From positions 1 to 59,736 of the forward strand of contig BDTX01000002.1 of the NCBI GenBank assembly GCA_002897615.1: a DNA stretch of 59,736 nucleotides, written 5' to 3'. The DNA comes from a bacterium BMS3Bbin14. GTDB lineage: Bacteria; Desulfobacterota; Desulfobulbia; Desulfobulbales; Desulfobulbaceae. Positions 44,617 through 52,892 of the stretch are shown piece by piece. The notes beneath the pieces were generated by a model that was not told the origin of the DNA, searched no databases, and worked only from the letters and a program-made list of their open reading frames with translations. The position numbers and the translations under genes were made by a program. Position 1 is the first letter of the stretch. Each line of letters starts with the position of its first letter.

Positions 44617-44913
44617 TCATATTCTGCATTCTGAAGAAAAGTCAACAGCCGATTTGCCCCCATTCCCCATTCCCATTCCTTGCAACCCACCAGATTCAAA
44701 GATGTTTTTCAGGCGTTCGTTGACAGTAGGAATGGTTACATCGAACAGAGCAGCTATGAGTTTCTGCGACAGCCCGATGGTCTCATCCTCATATCGAGCC
44801 TCGATGCTCTGTTCGCCCGCCTGCCCGGTAAAGATCAGAAACTCAGCCGTGCTGTTGCGGATCAGTTGCTTTCCTATGTTTTTTTCTGTCAATTGGAGTG
44901 CTTCATTCCACAC
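44617..44913 (-). pseudogene. RhuM-like protein, N-terminal fragment
   Basis: About 98 residues match the N-terminal part of RhuM family proteins (NSTAEFLIFTGQAGEQSIEAR, LIAALFDVTIPTVNERLKNIF). The remaining two thirds of the protein are missing. It starts (GTG) inside the end of the hsdR remnant. RhuM genes often ride inside type I restriction loci, so this fits a decayed locus. Confidence 0.72.
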
Positions 44914-46180
44914 TCCACTCCTTACAGAGCACCGTCGCCTGTTCCAACACCAGCTCTGTCGCTTTGGCCTGCATGTCCGGCGGATATCCGTATTTTTTTA
45001 AGATTCGTTTCACCATGACCCGGATTTGGGCACGGGCGTTTTCGCGTTTTGTCCAGTCAACGGATACGCTTCGCTTCACGGAATTGACCAACTCTTGCGC
45101 AATCAACTTCAAAGTGTCGTCACCGAGAAGTTTGACTGCGCTGTCGTTAACCTCAAGGGCGTCATAAAAGGCGATTTCGTCATCGTTGAGCCCCAGATTT
45201 TCACCGCGTTTCTGTGCTTCCCGCATTTCCTTGGCGAGCTTGATTAGTTCCTCTATGACTTCCGCCGCCTCGATGGCGCGATTCTGGTACTTATTGATGG
45301 CCTCTTCCAGCATCTCTGCGAACGAGCGCGCCTGGACGACATTCTTCCGCATTCGCGTTTTGATTTCGTCGCCCAGCAACTTCCTGAGTAGTTCAAGGGC
45401 AAGATTTCGCTGTGGCAGTTGCCGTACTTCGGCGAGGAATTCGTCGGAAAGAATCGAGATGTCCGGTTTGTCGAGACCGGCCGCCGCAAAAATATCCACC
45501 ACCTCGGTTGAGGACACGGCCCTTGATACGAGCTGGCGAATCGCCGTCTCCATTTCCTCCGGTGACTTTTCAGAATCAGAAACTGTTGCCTTGACGAGAC
45601 TCGCGCGGATTTCCTGAAACAACCCAACCTCGTCACGAATTGCCAAGGCTTCTTCATGGGGGACCGCGAGTGCAAACGCCTTGGACAAAACAGTCACGGC
45701 CTGAAGGTAGCGTTTCTTCCCATCCTCCAGCCCCAGGATGAATTCCATCGCCTGGGCAATGCCCGTCATGCGCTCGACCGCCGGCGCTTTGACAATGGGG
45801 GCGTAATCGAATCCATGAAACAAGTCGCGGACGACTTCGTATTTTTCCAGCAGAACTGCAATGGCTTCGGCCTGATCTACGGTTGCCTTGCCCTTGCCGC
45901 CACTCGCCGTGTAACTGGCAAGCGCCCGTTTCAAGGCATCGGCCAGGCCGAGGTAGTCGACTACCCGGCCGCCCGGTTTATCGTGGAATACGCGGTTCAC
46001 GCGAGCGATGGCCTGCATTAGGTTGTGGCCGCCCATTGGTTTGTCCACGTACATTGTGTGCATACTCGGGCAGTCAAACCCGGTCAGCCACATGTCGCGG
46101 ACGATGACCAGTTTCAGTTCATCCTTCGCGTCTTTATATCGCTTGGCCATAGCCTCGCGAGCTTTCTTGGTGCGAATATG
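44903..46180 (-). pseudogene. hsdR: Type I restriction enzyme R subunit, C-terminal remnant
   Basis: The frame keeps the last helicase motifs ([35 protein letters not shown]) and the whole C-terminal helical region of HsdR (415 residues from the first Met). The nuclease domain and the first helicase motifs are absent. Upstream of about 46180 the sequence no longer resembles HsdR. The locus also lacks hsdM and hsdS here, so restriction is lost. Confidence 0.88.
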
Positions 46181-46502
46181 GAGTTGCCTCTCAGCAAGTA
46201 CCAGACGGAGAAATACAACGAGAACACTTTTTCCCCGACACCTTCTCCGTCTCTCTCAGGTAGGGATGGAACAGAGAACCGATAAGCAGGAGGTTTAACC
46301 ATGGGCATCAACGAACTCTGCCTCTTCAGAAAAACCGAGAAAGGTCAAGAAAGCAAAAAAGGGCCAAGAGGTCAGCCAAGGAGTCAAAGTCAAGGGGTCA
46401 AATCCGCTTTTGACTTTTTTTATTTCAGCCCGCCAAGGTTAAAGGCAAATTTGACCCTTTTGATTGTTAAAAAAAATAGATAGATACGAAAATATCCAGT
46501 GG
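46181..46502. other. Intergenic debris
   Basis: No gene is supported. A 9-bp inverted repeat (GGGTCAAAT at 46395 with ATTTGACCC ending at 46457) encloses T-rich sequence and could act as a weak terminator for genes on either side. Confidence 0.35.
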
Positions 46503-47681
46503 CTATTTGAATCCCTGTTCTTTATGTTTTGTCGCGATGGTCTCAGCCAAATTATCAAGAGCTTTGAAAGCATCCTCTGACGGCAAGCCTTTGACAAGAA
46601 CAGGTTCAATAACTTCTACTTTAAGATTAGGAATCATCCCTGCCAGTATCTCCACAGTCTTACCTCCCCACCCGTAGGAGCCGATAATGGATAAAAATTT
46701 GGTTCTGGGACGTAATGCGTTAGCAAGAAAAGCACTATAAACAGCATTAGGGTGAGGACCGGCAAGCACCGTTGGCGTACCAATAACTATTGTTCCAGCA
46801 TCAACAAGGGCGATAGCCAGTTTCCCTATATCCGTAACCACCAAATTAAACCGCTCGACGCTGACACCTTTTTCCACAAGTGATGAAATGAAATAGTCCA
46901 CCATTTTCCTTGTACTCTGATGCATGGAAACATAAGGTATAACCACTTTGTTTTTCAGTGGTCCATCTACCCAGTCCTTATGAGCATCAATGATAAATGA
47001 TGGGCGGGGATAGAGCTGTCCATGGCTGGGAGCGATGAGATCAATGTCATAAGCTGAGATCTTCTCCAAATTTTTTCTAATGATATTTCGAAAGGGCATC
47101 ATGATCTCAGCATAATAGCGTTTAGCAGCCTCGTAAACCCGGGCTTCGTCGGTAACAAAGAGATCGGTGCTTGCAATGTGCGAACCAAAAAAATCACAAC
47201 TGAATAATATTTTATCTTCTTTCAGAAAGGCCACCATTGTTTCGGGCCAATGTACCCAAGGAGTGAAGATGAATTCCAGTGTCTTATCACCGAGAGAGAG
47301 GGTTTCCCCATCTTTGACCGTGATAATAGATTCCCCGGATATATGGAGCAGGTCCATAAGTATCCCCTTTGCTTTGGGGCTGGTAATTAATTTTGCATCA
47401 GGGTACCGAGAGAGTATCTGGGGAATGCACCCTGAGTGGTCTTGCTCCGCATGAAGTGAAATTACATAATCAAGCTTAGCAACAGTATCAAGCTGGGCCT
47501 CCAATTCATAATATAGACTTGATTCAACCGCATCTATTAAAACAGTCTTTTCGCTCCCTTTAATCAAAAAGGCATTGTAACTTGTCCCGTCAGGAAGAGG
47601 AATAAGCGAGTCGAAAAGACGCCTGTCCCAATCCACCAGGCCCATCCAGTAAATATTGTCTTTAATTTTCCTTGGATTCAT
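46503..47681 (-). CDS. Flavodiiron protein (FprA-type A flavoprotein)
   Basis: About 392 residues from ATG 47681, which has GGGGGAAC upstream. The N-terminal beta-lactamase-like domain keeps the diiron ligands HAEQDH, WVHWPE, SCDFFGSH and PSHG. The C-terminal flavodoxin domain begins at VVIPYVSMHQSTRKM and includes GTPTVLAGPHPN and SYGWGGK. Such enzymes reduce oxygen or nitric oxide in anaerobes. It is a single-gene unit following restriction debris. Confidence 0.94.
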   Translation of the reverse strand: MNPRKIKDNIYWMGLVDWDRRLFDSLIPLPDGTSYNAFLIKGSEKTVLIDAVESSLYYELEAQLDTVAKLDYVISLHAEQDHSGCIPQILSRYPDAKLITSPKAKGILMDLLHISGESIITVKDGETLSLGDKTLEFIFTPWVHWPETMVAFLKEDKILFSCDFFGSHIASTDLFVTDEARVYEAAKRYYAEIMMPFRNIIRKNLEKISAYDIDLIAPSHGQLYPRPSFIIDAHKDWVDGPLKNKVVIPYVSMHQSTRKMVDYFISSLVEKGVSVERFNLVVTDIGKLAIALVDAGTIVIGTPTVLAGPHPNAVYSAFLANALRPRTKFLSIIGSYGWGGKTVEILAGMIPNLKVEVIEPVLVKGLPSEDAFKALDNLAETIATKHKEQGFK

Positions 47682-47722
47682 AGTTCCCCCTATTGGTTTA
47701 TCATATTTTTCGACCATTTATC

Positions 47723-47856
47723 GTAAACCTTCACAGGCACCCCATCTTCACGCGGTCACTCCCGCCCGCATAGAGGGACTACCGGAGTCTCCCTTCGGTC
47801 GCCTTACCTGCGAACGGAAGCGACTACGTAAATCTGTGGCACCTGTGAAGGTTTAC
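47723..47856 (+). repeat. Palindromic element, GTAAACC type (copy 2)
   Basis: Arms GTAAACCTTCACAGGCACC and GGCACCTGTGAAGGTTTAC enclose an inner palindrome. Against copy 1 at 39201 the arms differ at the same places on both sides (CGCC to CTTC, GGCG to GAAG), so pairing is kept. It lies just upstream of the flavodiiron gene start. The rest of 47857-48013 shows nothing. Confidence 0.8.
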
Positions 47857-48013
47857 AGGTTGGATGTAAGGAATAGCGCAGAGTTTCACACCCTGTGATC
47901 AGTTACCATTTATCTTGTTTTATGCTTCTTGACGTCAGGGGTGACATGGCTGGCCATAGTTGTTTAAAAAAACATGGTCATTCATGGGGGTCGGACCACT
48001 TATTCTTCCGGCG

Positions 48014-48826
48014 TCAGGACTCGTCACTCTCCATGATGACGGCAACCGGGTCACCCTTGCGGCAATTGGTTTTTTCCGCGGCACTGCCCCTGTTGACCGC
48101 TATTTCGAGGTAACCGGCGCTGTCGATCATGGCGACGAGTTCCCCTGCCGGTTGGTCCGAGTAGGTGGAGGAGATGGCATTAATTTGATTGTCGCCGATA
48201 TAAATCCCTGAAAAGCTTGCCGGCTGGTACCGGCTGAGGTGGGCGGTGGTGATGGTCGTCCGGATATTGCCGAAGTTGTCTATATAGAGGACCTGGCCGG
48301 TTATCCCGTTTTCATCAAAATGGGGCTTCGGCAAATCAAGCAGCACGCAGGAACTCACCTCTATTCTCGGCCCCACCATGTCAAGCTCCATGCCGTCAGC
48401 CAGGGCGGCGGCTACCGGGGCCATGATATCACGGCCATGAAAGGTGGCGCTGACCTCTCTCGGAAAGAGGGAACTGTTTTCGACCCGGTAGGCGGCCTGA
48501 ATCTTATTTTCCTTGACCAGCAGCGTAATAAGACCATTGTCCGGGGCAATGAAGAGATGCCCGTCCGCCATGACCGCCAGGATTTTACGCTGACTTCCGA
48601 CGCCGGGATCAACTACGACCATGTGGACAGTGCCTTTGGGAAAATAGTTGTAACTGGCGCGAATGGTGATGGCCCCGTTCAGGACATCGTGGGGGGGGAC
48701 GGCATGGGTCAGGTCGATCATCCGGGCGGTAATGTTGCGCTTGAGGATGGCCCCTTTCATCTGCCCGACATAGGGGTCCTGCAAACCGAAATCAGTGGTC
48801 AGGGTAATCAGGTTGGCAAATCTCAT
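48014..48826 (-). CDS. SAM hydroxide adenosyltransferase (SAM hydrolase, DUF62)
   Basis: A 270-residue protein of the SAM-dependent halogenase/hydrolase fold. Motifs are LITLTTDFGLQDPYVGQMKG at the N-terminus, VVVDPGVGS, IAPDNGLITLL, FHGRDIMAPVAA and YIDNFGNIRTT. Bacterial members split S-adenosylmethionine with water to adenosine and methionine. The start ATG 48826 lies inside the preceding methyltransferase gene, with AAGGAG before it, so translation is coupled. Confidence 0.92.
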   Translation of the reverse strand: MRFANLITLTTDFGLQDPYVGQMKGAILKRNITARMIDLTHAVPPHDVLNGAITIRASYNYFPKGTVHMVVVDPGVGSQRKILAVMADGHLFIAPDNGLITLLVKENKIQAAYRVENSSLFPREVSATFHGRDIMAPVAAALADGMELDMVGPRIEVSSCVLLDLPKPHFDENGITGQVLYIDNFGNIRTTITTAHLSRYQPASFSGIYIGDNQINAISSTYSDQPAGELVAMIDSAGYLEIAVNRGSAAEKTNCRKGDPVAVIMESDES

Positions 48827-49541
48827 TCAAGTCTCCTTGCCTGGATGCGACAAGCACACAAAAGCCGGCCTGCTCGTCAGTGCCGGTTTGCGGACGTTCG
48901 GGGGTTGCCATCCTTGCCGGTCCCTGCAACAGGGTTGACCATGATTCAAGCAGGCTGAAACCGTTCGCCGCCAGCAGGGCCGCGGTTTCAGCAATGGTCC
49001 GGAATCGGGCATGGCGATAATAGGGGTGCCCGGCCCTTCCCTGTTTACTAAGCCGGACGCCCCAGGCTGAACCTTGCGGAATAATACCGAGAACCAGGCG
49101 GCCGCCCGGCTTCATCACGCGGGAGCATTCCCGGAGAACAACGGCGGGGTCGGCCAGGAAACAGAACGTGAAGAGAAGGAAAACGGTCCCTACGGCTTCC
49201 GGCCGGAGCGGCAGCTGTTCACCGATTGCATTTATCCCTATGATACCCCGGCTGCCTGCCAGTTGCAAGGGCGAGACGGCAGGATCGAGGCCGAAACCGA
49301 TGTTCAGGGCAACGGCAAAGCGCCCGGGGCCCACACCGATTTCCAGCCGGGGCCGGGGCAGTTCTGTCTTAATGGCCCGCAGGGCCGCCAACTCGATATC
49401 AAACAGGAGGCTGTCCGCAAACCACCTGTCGTACTCTTCGGCCCGGTCGTTAAAGGTCCGGGCGATTTCCCGCCACCTGGCGGGGCGCAAAGGCCCGGAC
49501 GCCTTTGCCTGCCCCGTTGTTCCTTCACTGTTTTTGGTCAT
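48792..49541 (-). CDS. Class I SAM-dependent methyltransferase
   Basis: About 249 residues from ATG 49541 (AAAAGGG upstream). The Rossmann methyltransferase core is clear: LEIGVGPGRFAVAL (motif I), the FGLDPAVSPLQLA strand, and VMKPGGRLVLGII. An N-terminal EIARTFNDRAEEYDRWF places it in the UbiE-like group. The target is unknown. It overlaps the SAM hydrolase gene by 35 bases and follows mltA by 43 bases. Confidence 0.88.
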   Translation of the reverse strand: MTKNSEGTTGQAKASGPLRPARWREIARTFNDRAEEYDRWFADSLLFDIELAALRAIKTELPRPRLEIGVGPGRFAVALNIGFGLDPAVSPLQLAGSRGIIGINAIGEQLPLRPEAVGTVFLLFTFCFLADPAVVLRECSRVMKPGGRLVLGIIPQGSAWGVRLSKQGRAGHPYYRHARFRTIAETAALLAANGFSLLESWSTLLQGPARMATPERPQTGTDEQAGFCVLVASRQGDLNEICQPDYPDH

Positions 49542-49584
49542 GACCCTTTTCCCAAAGTCGGTGCGAAGAAATAACCCGGCCAAC

Positions 49585-50766
49585 TTATTTTACGCGCCTC
49601 CTAAGCAGAAGGAAATACAGGCTTCCCGTTTCCTTCATCCGGCCGGCCAGGCGCCCGGCTTCCGGCCCGGCGCCCCAGAACAGGTCCACCCGGCCGGGGC
49701 CGCGGATGGCCGAGCCGGTGTCCTGCGCCAGGACCAGGCGCTTGAGCCGGGTCCAGCCCCCGGCCCCTTCCCCGGCCGGCGCGGGTTGGCGAGTCACGAG
49801 AAAGCCCAGGGCTCCGGCCGGAAAACATCCCAGGTCCACGGCAATGGAACGGCCGGCGGTCAGTTCTTCACCCAGGCTGCCCACCGCGCCAGGCGTTCGG
49901 CTCCACTTAAAAAAAATAAAGGATTTATTGTAATTCAGAATCTCGTCACGTTCCCCGGGATGAGCGGCAATATAGTCCCGGATAGTGGTCATATTCGCCT
50001 TGGCAAGAGTGAGCCGCTTGGTCGCCACGAGGTATCTGCCGATGCTCCGGTAACGGCGGCCGTTGCCGGCGGCAAAGTGAACGCCGCGCAGCGAACCGTC
50101 TTGCAGCCGGATCAGCCCGGAACCCTGAACTTGCAGAATAAAGGCCTCGAAGGGGTCCTTGAGCCAGACCAGTTCATGTCCCGCCGCCTTGTGCAGGAGT
50201 TCGATCTCCCGCCGGGTCCAGTACGGCACCAGGTGACCGGCCACAATCCGGCCCACGGCCCTTTTTCCTCCGGCCGGGGTGTCTTGCCGGACAAGATCGT
50301 CGGGCACACTGTAGAGTGGATACTGAAACGGCCCCTGCCGGGTCAGGCTGCCGCTGAAAACAGGCTGGTAATAACCGGTAACCAGCATCTTGCGCCCGGG
50401 ATTGAAGCCACCGGTTCCGGTCGCCTGGAAGACGTCGAAATAGCGCCGGATCAGGGTATTGAGTTCCGCGGCCGACGGCTTGTCCGCCAGCAGGTTCAGA
50501 AAAAACCCAAGCGATTCGGTCAACCGTGCCAGCGGGTAGACGTGGCCGGCGACCATGATTTTCCGTTGCTGCGGTTGCCGGCGCAGGTAGTCAAGGCTGT
50601 GCCTGACCGCCAGCTTCAACGAACCGCGATCCAGGTCATCGGTGAAGCGCGGCACTTTGCTGCCGTAAACCTGGACCAGGGGGGCCGGAGCGCAACCGGC
50701 AGAGAGGCCGGGCAGCAGCACCAGGGCCACGGCAAAAAGAATCCGGGTGAGCCGGCCGGGGTTCAA
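49585..50766 (-). CDS. mltA: Membrane-bound lytic murein transglycosylase A
   Basis: A 393-residue lipoprotein (signal ending LSAGC) that cleaves peptidoglycan glycan strands. MltA domain phrases are VTGYYQPVFSGS, FEAFILQVQGSGLIRL, and the 3D domain QDTGSAIRGPGRVDLFWG with catalytic Asp. Start is TTG at 50766; an ATG in the right place is absent. It follows mltB by 17 bases, so both transglycosylases are in one unit. Confidence 0.93.
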   Translation of the reverse strand: MNPGRLTRILFAVALVLLPGLSAGCAPAPLVQVYGSKVPRFTDDLDRGSLKLAVRHSLDYLRRQPQQRKIMVAGHVYPLARLTESLGFFLNLLADKPSAAELNTLIRRYFDVFQATGTGGFNPGRKMLVTGYYQPVFSGSLTRQGPFQYPLYSVPDDLVRQDTPAGGKRAVGRIVAGHLVPYWTRREIELLHKAAGHELVWLKDPFEAFILQVQGSGLIRLQDGSLRGVHFAAGNGRRYRSIGRYLVATKRLTLAKANMTTIRDYIAAHPGERDEILNYNKSFIFFKWSRTPGAVGSLGEELTAGRSIAVDLGCFPAGALGFLVTRQPAPAGEGAGGWTRLKRLVLAQDTGSAIRGPGRVDLFWGAGPEAGRLAGRMKETGSLYFLLLRRRVK

Positions 50767-50783
50767 TGGTCTGCGCCTGCCGC

Positions 50784-51863
50784 CTACTGCCGCCGTTTAA
50801 AGGCCTCGGCCAGCTCACAGACCGCCATGGCATAGCGGCTGGAGTGGTTCCATTCGGTTATGGCCCGGAAATTGGGATAACAGGCGATGTAGCGCATCCT
50901 GGCCCCGGCACCGGGAGGCAGTTCGAGCCCGACGATGAAGAGCTTGGCGTGGTCGCGCGGCCTGGGGAGATCCGAACGTTGGACCTGCCGCAGCAACTGC
51001 CAGGAAACACTGCCCCGCCGCCCTTTCAGGCTGGCGGCGATCAAGCGTCGATCCTTGAGCTCATTGCCAAGCTCGGCATAGATAGGGGCGTGCAGTTTCC
51101 ACTTAAAGTGTTTCAGGTAATTGGCAATGGAGGCCAGAATATCGGGCACCGAATTCCAGACGTCGCGTTTGCTGTCGCCGTCAAAACTGAGGGCATAGGA
51201 ACTGAAGCTGGAGGGAATGAACTGGGTCTGGCCGAAGGCCCCGGCGTAGGACCCCCTGATCGTCTTGGGATCTATTCCTTCCTTTCGGCACAACAACAGA
51301 AAATACACCAGCTGCTTGCGAAAAAATTGACTGCGGCGCGGATAGGCGTCAAAGAGGGTGTTCAAGGTCCGCAGGACACTGAACGAGCCCTGGTTGGCTC
51401 CGTAATGGGTTTCTATTCCCCAGATGGCAATGACAATCTCCCGGTCGACCCCGATCTTCTTCTCAATCCGGTCCAGGAGTTTTCGATACTGGCGCAGTTT
51501 CTTCCGGCCCGTCTTGATATTTCTTTTCGTCAGGAAAAGGGGGGCATATTGATAGTAGGGTTTCGCCTCCCACTGGCGGTCCATGAGTTCCAGGACCCGT
51601 TTATTGATCGTCTGGCCGCGGAAGATGGCCTGCAGGCCGGCCGGGCTGAAATTGTGTTTGGCTTCGAGTTCATGGAAGAGTTTTTTATATTTAGCCTGGC
51701 CGAGGTCAATCGGCTGCCCGTTGCGGACCAGGTCGGCGGCCCGGGGGGCTGCCAGCAGGACGGCCGGATTCATAACGAGCAGGAGGCCTAAAAAAAGCGG
51801 CAGCAGAAAAACAACCGGTCCGGGAGCCAGTCGGCTCAGTCTGTAAAAAAATGAGATTCGCAT
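50784..51863 (-). CDS. mltB: Lytic murein transglycosylase B
   Basis: A 359-residue enzyme with an N-terminal membrane/signal segment ending near APRAAD. The catalytic Glu is in IWGIETHYG, and SYAGAFGQTQFIPSSF is the usual MltB substrate-cleft motif. No lipobox is seen, so it may be soluble in the periplasm. It is upstream of mltA on the same strand. Confidence 0.93.
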   Translation of the reverse strand: MRISFFYRLSRLAPGPVVFLLPLFLGLLLVMNPAVLLAAPRAADLVRNGQPIDLGQAKYKKLFHELEAKHNFSPAGLQAIFRGQTINKRVLELMDRQWEAKPYYQYAPLFLTKRNIKTGRKKLRQYRKLLDRIEKKIGVDREIVIAIWGIETHYGANQGSFSVLRTLNTLFDAYPRRSQFFRKQLVYFLLLCRKEGIDPKTIRGSYAGAFGQTQFIPSSFSSYALSFDGDSKRDVWNSVPDILASIANYLKHFKWKLHAPIYAELGNELKDRRLIAASLKGRRGSVSWQLLRQVQRSDLPRPRDHAKLFIVGLELPPGAGARMRYIACYPNFRAITEWNHSSRYAMAVCELAEAFKRRQ

Positions 51864-51895
51864 ATCAGTCGCAACATAAAAAATAAAAGTTAGTG

Positions 51896-52864
51896 TCAGT
51901 CACTCGGCTTGAACTGTTCGGCAAAGGCCAGCTGAAACGCTTCCGCCTGCCCGGCCGGCAAATGGTTGATACCGGCGGCCGCGGCCCGGCCGCCGCCGCT
52001 CGGAAAGTTCCGGCAGAGCGTATCGGCACCGGTTCGGTTGTTCAGCGGCGCCCGCACGCTGACCCGCAGCGATCCATCACTGTTGGCAATGATCAGTCCA
52101 TGGGCCATGTCCGGCCGTTCCCGGGCCAGGATATTACTGAAAACACCGGCTACGCGACGGGCCCAGGACTCGGGCGGGAGCTGAAAAATCCGGCCATGAG
52201 CAAATTCCCGGCAAGGGCCGAAGCGCCGGGCGCGGGCCATGTCGTCCCGGTAGCCCTCGCGAAGAACAGGCACAGCCGGCGACCGGTCATGGAAGTCGAG
52301 AGGGTCCGTAAAACGATGCACCTGCCGGTACAGGTCGTCGGGCGGGAAGAAGAGGTCCTCGAGGGCCGCTCCATAGCCGTTGTAGTTCAGGAGTACGCCG
52401 GTCTCCCTGAGTTTTTCAACAGCCTCGTCATCCAGGCCCAGCCCGGCCGCAGTCTGCCGGGCGACCTCGTCCAGGTTGTCGCCGAAGGCGCCGACAACGG
52501 CCCACGGCCGCCAGCGGCCGGCCAGCAGCGCATCGACGATGAGGGAAGTACAGGTCTGGGGCACCGGATCGATATGGGCGTCCAGGTTCTTCGATGCCGG
52601 GATAGCGCCGCTGAAATGATGGTCGGCGTAAAAGATCCTGTTCCCCCGGGCCAGCAGCTTTTGCAGCGCTTGCCGATTCCGGTCGAGGGAGATATCAAGA
52701 ACCGTAATGTCGCTGTCGCCAACGTCGTGCAGCCGGGCCAGAAGGGCAATATCGCGCTTGACGCCGGTAACCAGGCGGGCGGCCGGCCGCGGGGTGTGCA
52801 AACGCAACTGCTGGAGGGCGCAGATACCGTCGGCATCCCCGTTAAACACATCGACGAACGGCAT
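51896..52864 (-). CDS. DHH-family phosphoesterase
   Basis: A 322-residue protein. The DHH-domain motifs are NGDADGICAL near the start, VLDISLDRN, and ADHHFSG, followed by a C-terminal DHHA1-type GGGRAAAAGI. Family members cleave oligonucleotides or cyclic dinucleotides, or act like RecJ; this single-domain-pair form without membrane parts cannot be placed more exactly. It lies 28 bases downstream of lptD. Confidence 0.88.
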   Translation of the reverse strand: MPFVDVFNGDADGICALQQLRLHTPRPAARLVTGVKRDIALLARLHDVGDSDITVLDISLDRNRQALQKLLARGNRIFYADHHFSGAIPASKNLDAHIDPVPQTCTSLIVDALLAGRWRPWAVVGAFGDNLDEVARQTAAGLGLDDEAVEKLRETGVLLNYNGYGAALEDLFFPPDDLYRQVHRFTDPLDFHDRSPAVPVLREGYRDDMARARRFGPCREFAHGRIFQLPPESWARRVAGVFSNILARERPDMAHGLIIANSDGSLRVSVRAPLNNRTGADTLCRNFPSGGGRAAAAGINHLPAGQAEAFQLAFAEQFKPSD

Positions 52865-52892
52865 AAATCAAACTCGCAGATTACCGGGACGA

